Below, piece after piece: positions 24,488 through 35,839 of a stretch of DNA of 64,000 nt; the stretch's first letter is position 1; every line of letters begins with the position of its first letter. Both the position numbers and the translations under genes were made by a program. The DNA is from Ferrimonas kyonanensis DSM 18153 (GTDB taxonomy: Bacteria > Pseudomonadota > Gammaproteobacteria > Enterobacterales > Shewanellaceae), in NCBI RefSeq assembly GCF_000425405.1, contig NZ_AUDJ01000002.1:186001-250000 (forward strand), read 5' to 3'. The notes beneath the pieces were generated by a model. The model saw only the letters and a list, made by a program, of their open reading frames with translations, made no database searches and was not told where the DNA came from.

Positions 24488-27400
24488 ATGTCCGCGTCCA
24501 TAGTTCCAGGCCTGTCGATCATTCATGCCAACCAGATGGAACCCCTTCGAACCTTGCTGGTGGAGTGGGTCCGGGCCCACCCTCTGGGGCCTTTGGAAAA
24601 CGAGATTTTTTTGGTGCAGAGCAACGGCATGGCTCAGTGGCTCAAGTTGGCCCTGGCGTCGGAGCAGGGACTGGGGATTGCGGCGGCCATGGAGATGCAA
24701 CTGCCGTCGCGGTTCCTGTGGCAGAGTTACCGGGCCGTACTGGGCGAGCAGGCGGTGCCGAAAGACTCACCCTACGACAAGCCGCAGCTGCGTTGGCGGC
24801 TAATGAAACTGTTGCCGCAGTTGCTGACTCAGCCGGTGTTTACGCCGCTGAAACAGTTTCTGCGTGACGACGGCGATTGCCGCAAACTGGACCAGCTGGC
24901 GGAGCAACTGGCGGATCTGTTTGACCAGTATCAGGTGTACCGGGCCGACTGGCTGGATGGCTGGGCTCGGGGCGACGACACCCTGCTGTCCGCCAGCGGC
25001 GAGGTAAGTGACATCGACGCCCCTCAGGCCTGGCAGCCGGCGTTGTGGCGGGCGGTGGTCAATGACATGACGCCTCAATGGCGCGACAGCAGCCGGGCCA
25101 GGCTGCATCAGAGTTTTATCGATGCCCTGGAGCAGGCGCCGCAGCGTCCGGCGGCGTTGCCTCGGCGGGTATTGGTGTTTGGCATCAGTGCCTTGCCTCA
25201 GCAGGCGGTGGAGTCGTTGAAAGCGCTGGCCAAGCATTGCCAGATACTGCTGTGCGTACAAAACCCCTGTCAGCATTTCTGGGCCGACATTGTCGAAGAC
25301 CGTGAGCTGCTCAGGCGAGAGCTGGCCCGGGCCCGCCACAGCCGCAAGCCCGGCGCGCCGGCGGTGATCGACCTGGAATCGATGCATCAGCACGCCAACC
25401 CGTTGCTGGCCTCCTGGGGCAAGCAGGGGCGCGACTACATCGGCTTGCTGTATGGCATCGATGAGCCCGAGCAGTACCGGGACTATTTTCGTACCATTGA
25501 TCTGTGGCAAAGCCCGTTGCCGGAGACATCGGCGCCCAGCCTGCTTAACCGGATTCAGCAGGGAATCTTCGATCTCGAGCCGATGCCTTCATCACCGCAG
25601 CCGCTGGCCATCGAGGACCGCTCGGTGGTGTTTCACCTGGCCCACAGCCGTCAGCGCGAGGTCGAGGTGCTGCACGATCAGTTGCTGCAACGGTTTAACG
25701 ATCAAGCGGATTTAAGCCCCTCCGATATCATCGTGATGATGCCGGACGTGGATCTGTACGCCCCCCACATCGAGGCGGTGTTCGGTCACCTGGATTGGGA
25801 CGACCCTCGCCACATCCCCTTTACCATTGCCGATCGCCCCGAACGGGGCCATCAGGTGGTGGTACTGGCCCTGGAGAAACTGCTGCACCTGTCGCAATCG
25901 CGGTTTGCGGTGTCGGAGTTGCTGGAGTTGTTGGCGGTGCCGGCGCTGCGGGCCCGGTTCGACATCGACGAGTCGCAACTGCCGCTGCTGGCCCGTTGGG
26001 TGGAGCAGGCCGGCGTTCGCTGGGGCCTGGACGGTCAGCAGCGCCAGAGTTTTCAGTTGCCGGGGCAGTTGGAGCAGAACACCTGGCGTTTTGGCCTGAA
26101 ACGGATGCTGCTCGGCTACGCCGTAGGCCAGGGGGAAAACTGGCACGGCATCGAACCCCTGGATGAGGTGGGTGGCCTGGACGCGGCGCTGGTGGGCAAG
26201 GTCTGTCAGCTGATCGATGCGTTGGCGGATCTGTGGCAGCATCTGGGGCAGAGTCATACCCCGGCCCAGTGGAATCAGTTGCTGCGGTCGGCGGTGGCGG
26301 CGTTGTTCCTGCCGCAGGATGAGCAGGAAACCCTGTTGCTGGAGCGGATGCAGGATGCACTGGCTCAGTGGCTCAGCGCCTGTGACGACGCCGGGCTGGA
26401 GCAGGAATTGCCCATCACCGTGGTTCGCGAGGTTGCGCTGGCGCCCTTTGGCGACGAGGGGGTGTCACAGCGATTTTTGGCCGGTAAGGTCAACTTCTGC
26501 ACCCTGATGCCGATGCGTGCCATTCCGTTCCAGCAGGTATGCCTGCTGGGAATGAACGACGGCGATTACCCCAGGAGCCGGCCACCGCTGGACTTCGACA
26601 TGATGGCCCGTCCGGGCCAGTATCGGCCCGGGGACCGGTCCCGGCGCGAGGACGACCGCTACCTGTTTCTGGAAGCGCTGCTGGCCGCCCGCCAGCAGTT
26701 GTACATCAGCTACATTGGTCGCAATGTTCGCGATAACAGCGAGCGCACGCCGTCGGTGCTGGTAGGCCAGCTGCAGGACTACCTGTGCAGCGCCTTTAGC
26801 CTGGCCGACCAGGATGTGCTGGCGGCCCTGACCACGGTTCATCCGCTGCAGCCGTTTGCCCCGGCTTATTTTGATGATCAGCATTCGGCGCTGTTCTCCT
26901 ACGCCAGTGAATGGCAGCAGGTGCACCATCAGCCATCGGCATCGGCGACCGACCCCGATGCGCGGCTGGCGGCGCTGTGCCGCGATGAGCCGTTGATGTT
27001 GTCTGAACTGCAGGGGTTGCTGGCGGATCCGGTACGCAGCTTCATGAATCAGCGCCTGGGGGTGTGGTTCGTTCAGGAGATGTCGGTCAGCGAGGATCTC
27101 GAACCCTTTGCCCTGGACGGTTTGCAGCGCTACCTGCTCAGGGACGAGCTGTTGCAGCAGCTGTACCTGTCCAATCCCGATCAGGCCAGAGACGCGCTGG
27201 AGATCACCGTCAGCAAGTTGGTTCGCCGTGGGCAACTGCCCATGAAGGGGTTTGCTGCCCTGGCCAGCCAGGATCTGGCCGAGCCGGCCTGGCAGGCGTA
27301 TCAACACTATCAGCATTGCCTGCAGGGATTGACCCCGACCGAGGCGTCGCTGGAACTGCGCCACAGCCACAAAGAGCTGGTGCTGGAGGACTGGCTCACC

Positions 27401-27907
27401 GGCCTGTATCAGGACGCCGAGGGGCATTGGGTCCAGCTGCAGGTGCGTCCCGGCAATCTGGGGGGCAAATCTGGCCTGAAAAACCCGCTGCACCTGAATC
27501 GGCTCTATTGTGGTCACCTGGCGGCCAGCGCCTGCGACCATCCTATTACCAGTGTGCTGATTGGCAGCGACGGCGTCTGGCAACTGGCGCCGATGCCGGC
27601 TCAGCAGGCCAGGGAGCGACTGCAGCTGCTGATGACCCTGTACGCCGATGCCATGCGACAGCCGTTGCCAGTGGCACCGCGGGCGGCCTTTGCCTATCTG
27701 GCCGCCGACGGCGACCATCACGATCGTCTGCAGCAGGCGCAATCGGCCTATGAGCCGGGCTTCTTCGGCGGCGGCGATCTCGGCTACAGCCCCTACCTGG
27801 CACGCCAATATCCCGATTTTTCCCGTCTCGACGGCGACCGTTTTGCGGTGCTGGCCGAGGCGCTGTATCAACCCTTGCTCGACCTGGTCGAGCAGGTGGA
27901 GGTGTAG
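24488..27907 (+). CDS. recC: RecBCD exonuclease V, gamma subunit
   Basis: A 1139-residue subunit of the RecBCD helicase-nuclease that processes double-strand breaks. The start IIHANQMEPLRTLLVEWVRAHPL and ...LVQSNGMAQWLKLALA are conserved in RecC, as are MPMRAIPFQQVCLLGMNDGDYPRS and RREDDRYLFLEALLAAR in the inactive second helicase region. RecC has no working Walker motif; it holds the pin that splits DNA and the Chi-reading tunnel. Length fits (E. coli RecC 1122). It is directly followed by recB with no intergenic DNA. Confidence 0.96.
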   Translation: MSASIVPGLSIIHANQMEPLRTLLVEWVRAHPLGPLENEIFLVQSNGMAQWLKLALASEQGLGIAAAMEMQLPSRFLWQSYRAVLGEQAVPKDSPYDKPQLRWRLMKLLPQLLTQPVFTPLKQFLRDDGDCRKLDQLAEQLADLFDQYQVYRADWLDGWARGDDTLLSASGEVSDIDAPQAWQPALWRAVVNDMTPQWRDSSRARLHQSFIDALEQAPQRPAALPRRVLVFGISALPQQAVESLKALAKHCQILLCVQNPCQHFWADIVEDRELLRRELARARHSRKPGAPAVIDLESMHQHANPLLASWGKQGRDYIGLLYGIDEPEQYRDYFRTIDLWQSPLPETSAPSLLNRIQQGIFDLEPMPSSPQPLAIEDRSVVFHLAHSRQREVEVLHDQLLQRFNDQADLSPSDIIVMMPDVDLYAPHIEAVFGHLDWDDPRHIPFTIADRPERGHQVVVLALEKLLHLSQSRFAVSELLELLAVPALRARFDIDESQLPLLARWVEQAGVRWGLDGQQRQSFQLPGQLEQNTWRFGLKRMLLGYAVGQGENWHGIEPLDEVGGLDAALVGKVCQLIDALADLWQHLGQSHTPAQWNQLLRSAVAALFLPQDEQETLLLERMQDALAQWLSACDDAGLEQELPITVVREVALAPFGDEGVSQRFLAGKVNFCTLMPMRAIPFQQVCLLGMNDGDYPRSRPPLDFDMMARPGQYRPGDRSRREDDRYLFLEALLAARQQLYISYIGRNVRDNSERTPSVLVGQLQDYLCSAFSLADQDVLAALTTVHPLQPFAPAYFDDQHSALFSYASEWQQVHHQPSASATDPDARLAALCRDEPLMLSELQGLLADPVRSFMNQRLGVWFVQEMSVSEDLEPFALDGLQRYLLRDELLQQLYLSNPDQARDALEITVSKLVRRGQLPMKGFAALASQDLAEPAWQAYQHYQHCLQGLTPTEASLELRHSHKELVLEDWLTGLYQDAEGHWVQLQVRPGNLGGKSGLKNPLHLNRLYCGHLAASACDHPITSVLIGSDGVWQLAPMPAQQARERLQLLMTLYADAMRQPLPVAPRAAFAYLAADGDHHDRLQQAQSAYEPGFFGGGDLGYSPYLARQYPDFSRLDGDRFAVLAEALYQPLLDLVEQVEV

Positions 27908-30900
27908 ATGACCACAACACTGCAACCCCTGAGCTTTCCCCTGTCGGGCACCCGGCTGATTGAGGCCAGTGCCGGCACCGGCAAAACCTACACCATTGCC
28001 GCCCTGTATCTGAGATTGGTGCTGGGCCATGGCGGCGATCACAGCCACCCCAGCGGTGGCTTGATGCCGCCGGAAATTCTGGTGGTGACCTTTACCAACG
28101 CCGCCACCGAGGAGCTGCGAGACCGGATTCGCAAACGCTTGGTGGAGGGCGCACGCTGTTTCCGTGGCCAGCTGGCTGAGCCGGACCCGTTCCTGACCGG
28201 GCTGCGGAACAGCTACCCGGTTGACGCCCATCCGGGCTGTGCCCTGAAGCTGGAGCTGGCGGCGCAGATGATGGACCTGTCTGCCATCCATACCATTCAC
28301 AGTTGGTGTCAGCGGATGCTGCGCGAGCATGCGTTTGACTCCGGCTCGCTGTTCAGCTTGGAGCTGCAGACCGATCTCAGCGGCCTGAGGCAGGAAGCGG
28401 TGCGCGATTACTGGCGAGGCCATTTCTACCCCATGACCAGCCAGGCGCTGCAGCCCATCTACGATCTGTATTCGACCCCGGCGGCGCTGGAAAAGGCGCT
28501 GATGCCGTTGCTGGGACGCGGCCTGAAAGGCCGTCCGCCGGCCGAGGTGGTGGAGCAGCAGTGTCAGGCGGTGGCGCACGCCAAGACGGTATGGCGACGG
28601 GAGTTTGAAACCGTCAGTGAGCAGATCCACGCCGCGTTGGCCGCCAAACTGGTGTCCAAAGCCAAGATCAAGCCGGTGTTGCTGGAGGAGATTCGCCGCT
28701 GGCTGGAAGACGATCGTCTCAGCCTGCCTCAGACCGCTGCAGGGAAACCCTCCAAGGCCTGTGAGCATTTTAGTCGCGAGGGGATTCAGGCGGCCTGCAA
28801 CAAGGGTAAGAGCCTGGAGCCCAATCCGGCGTTCGAGGCGATGCAGGGGCTGGTGGATACCCTGGCATCGCTGGATCTTAAGCGCAATCTGCTGAGTCAT
28901 GCCGCCGCCTGGGTGAGCGACCGCCTGGAGGCGGAGAAGCAGCGCCAGGCGGTGTTGGGATTCGATGATTTGATGCGTCACCTGGATGGGGCCCTGAGCG
29001 GCGACAACGGTCCGGCGTTGGCGCAGTTGATTCGTCAACAGTTTCCCGCGGCCCTGATCGATGAGTTTCAGGACACCGATCCGGTCCAGTACCGGTTGTT
29101 CCAGACCCTGTACCTGGACCAACCTCACTGTGCCCTGATGATGATTGGTGATCCTAAGCAGGCGATCTACGCTTTTCGCGGCGCCGACATTCACACCTAT
29201 CTTCAGGCGCGCCGGGACACCGACGGCCGTCACTACACCCTGGGCACCAACTACCGCTCCACGGCGGGAATGGTGGCGGCGGCCAACTCGGTGTTTGAGC
29301 TGGCACAGGGGTACCCCCAGGGCCCGTTTCTGTTTGCCGACGAGATCCCCTTTATCAGTGTCGAGGCCAACGGCAAGTCGGATCGGCTGCTGATCGACGG
29401 GGAAGAGGTGAACGGCCTCAACCTGTGGCTGGATCCGGACAGTGAACCGGTGAACAAGGGCCGCTATCTGGAGCGTCAGGCCGAGGCGGCCGCCAGTGAG
29501 ATGTGCCGTTTCCTGACCTTGTCCGCCCAGGGCCGGGCCGGCTTTGAGCGCAATGGCACCCTCACCCCTCTGAATGCTGCCGACATGGCGATTCTGGTGC
29601 GGGATTTTACCGAAGCCAAGGCGATTCGCACCGCCCTGGATCGTCGCGGCATCCGCAGTGTCTACCTGTCCGATAAGGACTCGGTCTACGCCAGCGCCGA
29701 GGCCCAGGATCTGTTGTTGATTCTGCAGGCGGTGGTGGCACCGGAGCAAGAGCGGCGGATTCGCGCCGCCCTGGCCTGTCTGACTCTGGGCATGGACTGG
29801 GCGACCCTCGACCGTCTCAATGGGGATGAACATCAATGGGATAACCTGGTGGAGCAGTTTCGTGGCTACCAGCAGCACTGGCACAACAAAGGGGTACTGT
29901 CGATGGTGCGCCGGTTGATGGCCGATTACGGCATCGCCAACCGATTGATGCACGAGGGGGGCGGCGAGCGCAGCCTGACCAACCTGTTGCACCTGGCAGA
30001 GTTGATGCAAGCGGCGTCGGCCACCGTGGACGGCGAACTGGCGCTGTTGCGATTGCTGGCGGAACAGATCGAGTCCGGCCAGGGTGACGACGACCAGATC
30101 CTGCGCCTGGAGAGCGATGCCGAGTTGGTGCAGGTGGTGACCATTCATAAATCCAAAGGCTTGGAGTACCCGCTGGTGCTGTTGCCGTTTGTGTTTGGCT
30201 TTCGCCAGGCGGCGGCCCGGGACGGGCTGCTGACCTACCGCGACCGCGACGGCCACAATGCGGTGGCGTTCAACCCGGAGCCGCAGGCCATCGAGCAGGC
30301 GGAGCACGAGCGGTTGGCGGAAGATTTACGGCTGTTGTACGTGGCCCTGACCCGACCGGTGTATGCCTGTTTCCTGGGGCTGGCGCCGGTGAAGCTGGGG
30401 CGGACCGGCAAACGGGACAGCAGCGATCTGCACCACAGTGCCCTGGGGTATCTGCTGGGTCAGGGAGAGCCCATGGACGCCCATGATTTGGCCGCCCGCC
30501 TGCAGGAGTTGGTGTGCCCGGGACAGACGTTGCTAAGCCCGTTGCCCGCGGTGACCGAGATGCTGTGGCAAGAGGTCGGTGTGGATGCCGACACGCTGTG
30601 CGCCAGGACGCCTAAGCGGCGCGTGCCGTCCGGTTGGCGTGTAGGCTCTTACTCGGCCCTGTTGCATGGCATGAGCCATCATCGAGATGGTACCGATACC
30701 GATGCCGGTGGAGCACAGAGTCGCATCGGCGAGTTGATGGCCGAGCAGGACGTGTCACTGCCTCAGGAGCCAGAGCCAGACAGCATTCACGCTTTCCCCC
30801 GTGGGGCCGGCCCCGGAACCTTCTTGCACGACTGGCTGGAGTGGATCGCCAACCAGGGGTTTGATCGCTACAGCCCCGATGCGCTGTCGCAGGAGTTGCA

Positions 30901-31528
30901 ACAGCGTTGCGATCACAAGGGCTACGAGTCGTGGCCGCCGGTGCTGCAGCCCTGGGTGACCTCGGCCCTGGCCCAGCCGATGCGGTTACCCGCCGGCGCC
31001 GAACAGTCGCAGCAGGTGGCACTGTGCCAGCTGGGCAGCGTGGTGGCGGAGATGGAGTTTTGGTTTGCCGTGCATGATCTGGATGTGGCCCGGCTGGACA
31101 GACTGGTGCGCGAGCATCTGTGGCCCGGTTTGCCCAGACCCACCCTCAAGCCCCAACAGCTGCACGGCATGCTCAAGGGGTTTATCGATCTGACCTTTGA
31201 ACATCAGGGACGCTTTTACGTGGCCGATTACAAATCCAATTACCTGGGGCCGGACGACAGCGCGTATTGCTTTGAAGCGATGCAGGAAGCGATGCTGTCC
31301 CATCGCTACGATCTGCAGCTGGCCCTGTACACCCTGGCTTTGCACCGGCTGTTGAAAACCCGCCTGGCGGATTACGACTATCAGCGCCACCTTGGAGGCG
31401 GGGTGTACCTATTCCTTCGCGGCATGGGGGCGGCCGAGGCCGACTTCGGCAACGGGGTGATCGCCCTTAAGCCAGATCAAGCGTTGGTGGACGCCATGGA
31501 CGCCCTGTTTCACGGAGAAACCGCATGA
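27908..31528 (+). CDS. recB: RecBCD exonuclease V, beta subunit
   Basis: A 1206-residue UvrD/Rep-type helicase plus nuclease. Helicase motif I EASAGTGKT (residues 19-27), motif II LIDEFQDTDPVQYR, DPKQAIYAFRGADI, and motif V VTIHKSKGLEYPLV are intact. The C-terminal nuclease shows KGFIDLTFEHQGRFYVADYKSNYLG with the Asp and Asp-x-Lys metal site at about residues 1090-1110. It moves 3'-5' and cuts DNA until Chi. The ATG immediately follows the recC stop, and its own end overlaps recD (ATGA), so expression of the three subunits is coupled. Confidence 0.97.
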   Translation: MTTTLQPLSFPLSGTRLIEASAGTGKTYTIAALYLRLVLGHGGDHSHPSGGLMPPEILVVTFTNAATEELRDRIRKRLVEGARCFRGQLAEPDPFLTGLRNSYPVDAHPGCALKLELAAQMMDLSAIHTIHSWCQRMLREHAFDSGSLFSLELQTDLSGLRQEAVRDYWRGHFYPMTSQALQPIYDLYSTPAALEKALMPLLGRGLKGRPPAEVVEQQCQAVAHAKTVWRREFETVSEQIHAALAAKLVSKAKIKPVLLEEIRRWLEDDRLSLPQTAAGKPSKACEHFSREGIQAACNKGKSLEPNPAFEAMQGLVDTLASLDLKRNLLSHAAAWVSDRLEAEKQRQAVLGFDDLMRHLDGALSGDNGPALAQLIRQQFPAALIDEFQDTDPVQYRLFQTLYLDQPHCALMMIGDPKQAIYAFRGADIHTYLQARRDTDGRHYTLGTNYRSTAGMVAAANSVFELAQGYPQGPFLFADEIPFISVEANGKSDRLLIDGEEVNGLNLWLDPDSEPVNKGRYLERQAEAAASEMCRFLTLSAQGRAGFERNGTLTPLNAADMAILVRDFTEAKAIRTALDRRGIRSVYLSDKDSVYASAEAQDLLLILQAVVAPEQERRIRAALACLTLGMDWATLDRLNGDEHQWDNLVEQFRGYQQHWHNKGVLSMVRRLMADYGIANRLMHEGGGERSLTNLLHLAELMQAASATVDGELALLRLLAEQIESGQGDDDQILRLESDAELVQVVTIHKSKGLEYPLVLLPFVFGFRQAAARDGLLTYRDRDGHNAVAFNPEPQAIEQAEHERLAEDLRLLYVALTRPVYACFLGLAPVKLGRTGKRDSSDLHHSALGYLLGQGEPMDAHDLAARLQELVCPGQTLLSPLPAVTEMLWQEVGVDADTLCARTPKRRVPSGWRVGSYSALLHGMSHHRDGTDTDAGGAQSRIGELMAEQDVSLPQEPEPDSIHAFPRGAGPGTFLHDWLEWIANQGFDRYSPDALSQELQQRCDHKGYESWPPVLQPWVTSALAQPMRLPAGAEQSQQVALCQLGSVVAEMEFWFAVHDLDVARLDRLVREHLWPGLPRPTLKPQQLHGMLKGFIDLTFEHQGRFYVADYKSNYLGPDDSAYCFEAMQEAMLSHRYDLQLALYTLALHRLLKTRLADYDYQRHLGGGVYLFLRGMGAAEADFGNGVIALKPDQALVDAMDALFHGETA

Positions 31529-33594
31529 GACCGGAACAGCTGTTTGACGCGTTGAATGAGTATGTGCTCGAGGGCTGGTTGCGACCACTGGATCTGGCTC
31601 TGGCGAGGTTGTTGCTGGAGCAGGAACCCCAGACTTCGGCACAGGTACTGTTGGCCGCTGTTTGGGCCAGCCACCAGTTGGGACGGGGTCATCTTTGTCT
31701 GGACATTGAGCAGTTGCTGAGTCTGCCTCAGCAGGTACTGGCGTTGCCTCCGGAAGGACGGAAACCGACCCAGCTGCCGCTGCCGTCGGCGCTGATGGCC
31801 CAGTGGTCGCCTCAGTCCTGGTTGCCGGCGCTGACTCAGGCCGCGGTGGTGTCGGTCGACGGTCGGGATCAGGATTGCAGCCGGCCACTGGTGCTGAGCC
31901 AGGGGCGACTCTATCTGCGTCGCTACTTCCGTTATGAATGTCAGGTTGCTCAGGGGCTGGCGGACCGGTTGACGCCACTGACGGTGGAGGCCGAGGCGCT
32001 GCGGTCTCAGCTGCAGTCGCTGTTTGCGCCGCTGAAATCGGAATCGGAGCAGCGGGGCGATGAGGTGCACTGGCAGAGTGTGGCGGCAGCGCTGGCGTGC
32101 CGCAGTCGCTTTACGGTGATCTCCGGCGGGCCGGGTACCGGCAAGACCACCACCGTGGTGCGCCTGCTGGCGGCGCTGCAACAGTTAGCCATGGACAGCG
32201 GCACCGCGCTGCGAATCAAGTTGGCGGCCCCGACGGGCAAAGCGGCGGCGCGGCTGTCGGAGTCATTGTCTGGTGCAATAAGTCAGTTGCCGCAAGCGGT
32301 GGCCGCAGCGATACCCACTCAGGTCAGTACCCTGCACAGGCTGCTGGGCTCGCGCCCGGACAGCCGTCAGTTTAAACACCATCAAGGCAACCCCCTGCAC
32401 CTGGACCTGCTGGTGGTGGACGAAGCCTCGATGGTGGATCTGGAGATGATGGCGGCGCTGCTGGCGGCGTTGCCGCCCCAGGCCAGGCTGATTTTGTTGG
32501 GTGACAAAGACCAGCTGGCGTCGGTGGAAGCGGGCGCGGTGCTGGGGGATCTGTGCGAGCAGGCCGCTCAGCCGCGTTACTGGCCAGCCACCACCGATTA
32601 TCTTTACAGCCACAGTGGTTATCAACTCCAAGATTGGCAGGGGCCGGGCACGGCACTGGAGCAACAGATTGCGTTGCTGAGAAAGAGTCATCGCTTCGAT
32701 GCCGACAGTGGCATCGGCCATCTGGCCCAGGCGGTGAACGACGGCCAGCCAGATCGGGCCAATGCCCTCTGGCATCAAGGCTGGCGGGATCTGCTGCAGC
32801 GGCGCCTGACCGCTGCCGACGACAGCTACCTGGAACGGCTGTGCATCGACGGCGAAGGGGAGCCACAAGAGGCGCAGCGGCGCGCCATGGAGTCAGGCTG
32901 CAGCCCTCGGGGCTATGGCCATTACCTCGGTGAAATGCATCAAGGGCTAGCCAGCCTGGAGCCACTGGCAGCTCAATGCCAGTCGCCCTCGCAGTGGCAG
33001 GCGCTGTTTGCCCGACAAGAGCAATGGATCAAATCGCTGCTTAAGGCGTTTGGTCAGTTCCAGCTTCTGTGTGCGGTGCGTGACGGCGATTACGGCGTCA
33101 GCGGCCTCAACCAGCGCATCGCCTCAGCCCTGTGCCGGCGTGGCTTGATCAGTCAGGCCAGCGGTTGGTACGCCGGCCGACCGGTCATCCTGAGTCGTAA
33201 TGACTACGGCCTTAAGCTGATGAACGGCGATGTGGGGCTGTGTCTGCCGGTGTGGGATGAGCAGGGACAACGACGGCTGAGAGTGGCGTTTCTGACCGCC
33301 GAGGGCGGGGTGAAAACCGTTATGCCGAGTCGCCTTTCCAGTGTCGAGACCGTGTACGCCATGACGGTGCACAAATCACAGGGGTCGGAGTTTGCTCACA
33401 CCGCCATGGTGCTGCCGGCCAGCGACAGCCCCATCCTGACCCGGGAGTTGGTGTATACCGGCATTACCCGGGCCCGTCACTGGTTTACGCTGTTGACGCC
33501 GACACCGCGACTGTTTGTCGCCGCCATTGGCCGGCGCACGGTACGGGCGTCGGGACTGTCGCAGCGGCTGGCGTCGTTAACCTCCTTAGAGTGA
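31525..33594 (+). CDS. recD: RecBCD exonuclease V, alpha subunit
   Basis: A 689-residue SF1B 5'-3' helicase subunit. Walker [11 protein letters not shown] is near residues 200-210, Walker [14 protein letters not shown] near 294, [12 protein letters not shown] follows, and [12 protein letters not shown] forms the motif V/VI end. The N-terminal ~190 residues bind RecC. Start is fixed by the ATGA overlap with recB. Somewhat longer than E. coli RecD (608) through insertions around residues 350-470. Its end overlaps the convergent chemoreceptor gene by 9 bases. Together the three genes make a complete RecBCD, and no ptrA is inserted as in E. coli. Confidence 0.96.
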   Translation: MRPEQLFDALNEYVLEGWLRPLDLALARLLLEQEPQTSAQVLLAAVWASHQLGRGHLCLDIEQLLSLPQQVLALPPEGRKPTQLPLPSALMAQWSPQSWLPALTQAAVVSVDGRDQDCSRPLVLSQGRLYLRRYFRYECQVAQGLADRLTPLTVEAEALRSQLQSLFAPLKSESEQRGDEVHWQSVAAALACRSRFTVISGGPGTGKTTTVVRLLAALQQLAMDSGTALRIKLAAPTGKAAARLSESLSGAISQLPQAVAAAIPTQVSTLHRLLGSRPDSRQFKHHQGNPLHLDLLVVDEASMVDLEMMAALLAALPPQARLILLGDKDQLASVEAGAVLGDLCEQAAQPRYWPATTDYLYSHSGYQLQDWQGPGTALEQQIALLRKSHRFDADSGIGHLAQAVNDGQPDRANALWHQGWRDLLQRRLTAADDSYLERLCIDGEGEPQEAQRRAMESGCSPRGYGHYLGEMHQGLASLEPLAAQCQSPSQWQALFARQEQWIKSLLKAFGQFQLLCAVRDGDYGVSGLNQRIASALCRRGLISQASGWYAGRPVILSRNDYGLKLMNGDVGLCLPVWDEQGQRRLRVAFLTAEGGVKTVMPSRLSSVETVYAMTVHKSQGSEFAHTAMVLPASDSPILTRELVYTGITRARHWFTLLTPTPRLFVAAIGRRTVRASGLSQRLASLTSLE

Positions 33595-35532
33595 CGACAC
33601 CCTGTCGGTGGTAAAGCGATCGGTGTCCTGTTGCAGGGCGTCGGATAACCGGTGCAGCTGCCGACATTGCCGGGCGACGGCATCCGCCACTTCCGCCACC
33701 CGCTGACCGGCGCTGTCTATTTGCGACAGTCCCTCGGTGAGTTCATCGGTGGCCTGGGATTGCTCCCGGCAGGCCTGGGCGATGGACGCCAGCTGGTCGA
33801 CGGAGTGGTGGCAATGATCGACAATGCTGCCAAAGGCCGCTTCGGTGTGGCGGGCCACTTCGCTGCCCCAGTCCATCTTGTCCCGGTTGCCCTGCACCAG
33901 TTGCCGGGTTTTGGCGGCGGCGTCGGCACTGCGGGCCGCCAGGCTGCGGACCTCCTCCGCCACTACCGAGAAGCCCCGTCCGTGCTCACCGGCCCGAGCC
34001 GCTTCGATGGCGGCGTTGAGGGCGATGAGGTTGGTTTGTTCAGTAATGGCGGTGATCTCCTCCATGATGGTGGCAATCTGCTCGCCGCTGCTGCGAATGG
34101 CGGCCATGGCATTGAGCAGATCCTGCATCTGTTGGTTGCCCGCTTGTGCCTGAGTCAGGGCCACCTGGGCCTGGCCATTCATTTTTTCGCTGGAATCGGC
34201 CGTGACTCGTACCTGACCGTCGATCTGCTGCAGGGCGGCACTGATGGAGGAGATGGAGGCGAACTGCTCGGTGGCACTGTCTGACAGGGTGCGGGCATCG
34301 TTGTCCAGAGTCTGGCTGGTGGTGCCGATCTCGCGGCCGCTGCGCTGTACCGCCCCGACCAGCTCCCGCAGTTGCGCCTGCATCTCCTTCAGCGCCGTGC
34401 CGAGTCGATCCCGGGACGACAGACAGACGATGGTGCTGCTGAGATCGCCAGTGGCGATGGCATCGGCGGCGCGCGCCTGGCTGCGCTGGCTGTCGATCAG
34501 TTGATGCAGGTCCGTGGCCATCAACCCCAGCTCATCCTGACGTCGCAGCAACCGTGCCCAGGCGCTGGCATTCAGGTGACTCAACGCGATGTCACCGGCG
34601 GCCAGATCCCGCACCGCCATGGCCATGGTCTGCAGTCCGCCAGTGATCAGTCGAACCAGCCACAGCACCACAGCGGTGATCACCAGGATGGCCCCCAAGG
34701 CCACCGCCATTGCCGAGGAGGTCATGTCGTTTCGGCTCTGTTGGAAGACGGCATCGGTGGTGGCACTGACGATGTACCAGCCGGTTCGTGACTCCCGTTC
34801 CACCCATCCGAGGTAGTCGATACCGGCGTCGTCAAAGGCTTGCAGGCCGGGGTGTTGGCACAGGCTGGCCAGTGCCCGAGGCTGCTCCTGGACCTCAGCC
34901 AGCCTCGGGTGCGCCAGCGGTGCGCACCGGGACGACAGCACAAAGCTGTAGGCGTTGCTGTCTACGCTGCTGGCGTCGACATAGTCGCGATAGAAGTGTT
35001 GCAGCGACACACTGAGAAACAACAGATGCTGCTCCAGCGGCAGGGCAAAACTGACCAGCAGTTGGCCGTCAACCCGGCTGGGGCGGGGTTCGGAAATCAC
35101 CAGTCGTTGCTGCTCGCGGGCCAGCTGAACGTAGTCCAGTGCGGCGTAACTCTGGCCGATCCGTCCCGGGTTGCTGGCGGCGATGGCGATCCCTTGTGGC
35201 GACAACAGGGCGATATTTCTCAGCTTGAAGCTGGTTTTGATGGTTTTTAGGTGTTCAGACAGGGCTGGGCGCTTTTCGGCATCGGTGAGGGCATCGAACA
35301 GGTAGGGGCTTTGAGCCAGTGATTGCAGCAGTTGCTGTTGCTGCAGCACCCAGTTGCTGATGTTGTTGCTGACCAGTTCACCTCGGGCGGTTATGGCGTT
35401 CTCCATCGCATGGTTGAGGTGTTCAACGCCGATCCTGGTAGTGACGAAACTGCTGAGGACAAACCCCAGGATCAGTACTGGCAGCAGCAGTAGGGCAAAG
35501 CGTTTCCCCAGAGATAATCGGTGTGGAGTCAT
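33586..35532 (-). CDS. Methyl-accepting chemotaxis protein
   Basis: A 648-residue transmembrane chemoreceptor. TM1 lies at about residues 10-32, a periplasmic Cache-like ligand domain at about 33-270, TM2 at about 272-295, then HAMP and a long coiled-coil signalling domain. The hairpin tip around residue 500 reads [32 protein letters not shown], the universal contact for CheA/CheW. I chose the ATG at 35532 because AAAGGACA precedes it and the membrane helix follows. The ligand cannot be told from sequence. There is no CheBR pentapeptide at the end. It points away from the ABC efflux operon; no shared function is evident. Confidence 0.92.
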   Translation of the reverse strand: MTPHRLSLGKRFALLLLPVLILGFVLSSFVTTRIGVEHLNHAMENAITARGELVSNNISNWVLQQQQLLQSLAQSPYLFDALTDAEKRPALSEHLKTIKTSFKLRNIALLSPQGIAIAASNPGRIGQSYAALDYVQLAREQQRLVISEPRPSRVDGQLLVSFALPLEQHLLFLSVSLQHFYRDYVDASSVDSNAYSFVLSSRCAPLAHPRLAEVQEQPRALASLCQHPGLQAFDDAGIDYLGWVERESRTGWYIVSATTDAVFQQSRNDMTSSAMAVALGAILVITAVVLWLVRLITGGLQTMAMAVRDLAAGDIALSHLNASAWARLLRRQDELGLMATDLHQLIDSQRSQARAADAIATGDLSSTIVCLSSRDRLGTALKEMQAQLRELVGAVQRSGREIGTTSQTLDNDARTLSDSATEQFASISSISAALQQIDGQVRVTADSSEKMNGQAQVALTQAQAGNQQMQDLLNAMAAIRSSGEQIATIMEEITAITEQTNLIALNAAIEAARAGEHGRGFSVVAEEVRSLAARSADAAAKTRQLVQGNRDKMDWGSEVARHTEAAFGSIVDHCHHSVDQLASIAQACREQSQATDELTEGLSQIDSAGQRVAEVADAVARQCRQLHRLSDALQQDTDRFTTDRVSSL

Positions 35533-35839
35533 GATGATGTCCTTTATCAGTAAAGCCACAAGTGTACGAATAGGTATAAACTTTTTAGTGATAATACCCT
35601 GAATGGCGGCACAAACCTGAATCTGGCGCAAACAATCGGTGAAAATCGCCCTGGTGGTACCGGCCTGTGACTGGGATCTGTTTTTTATTCTCAGGCTTCG
35701 GGGCGCGTCAGTGCTGAGGAACTAATCAATCAATACAAACTCTTACTAATTACCTTCGTCGTGGGGGCCTAAGCCGGTTGGCGGCACCGACGAGAGCTGA
35801 TAATTTTCCATCTCTGAATTTTTCGAATGGGGGCCAGGG
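35533..35839. other. Intergenic region, divergent promoters
   Basis: These 307 bases separate the chemoreceptor and the ABC efflux operon. I see no gene; the sequence just before 35533 on the minus strand and the AT-rich part near 35690-35760 are the likely promoter areas. Confidence 0.4.

Noticed and set aside
26465-30307. A 1280-codon open frame on the strand opposite recC and recB
   Set aside because: It is rich in His, Gln, Arg and Gly in the manner of a mirror frame of GC-rich Leu/Asp codons, crosses two certain genes and resembles no family.
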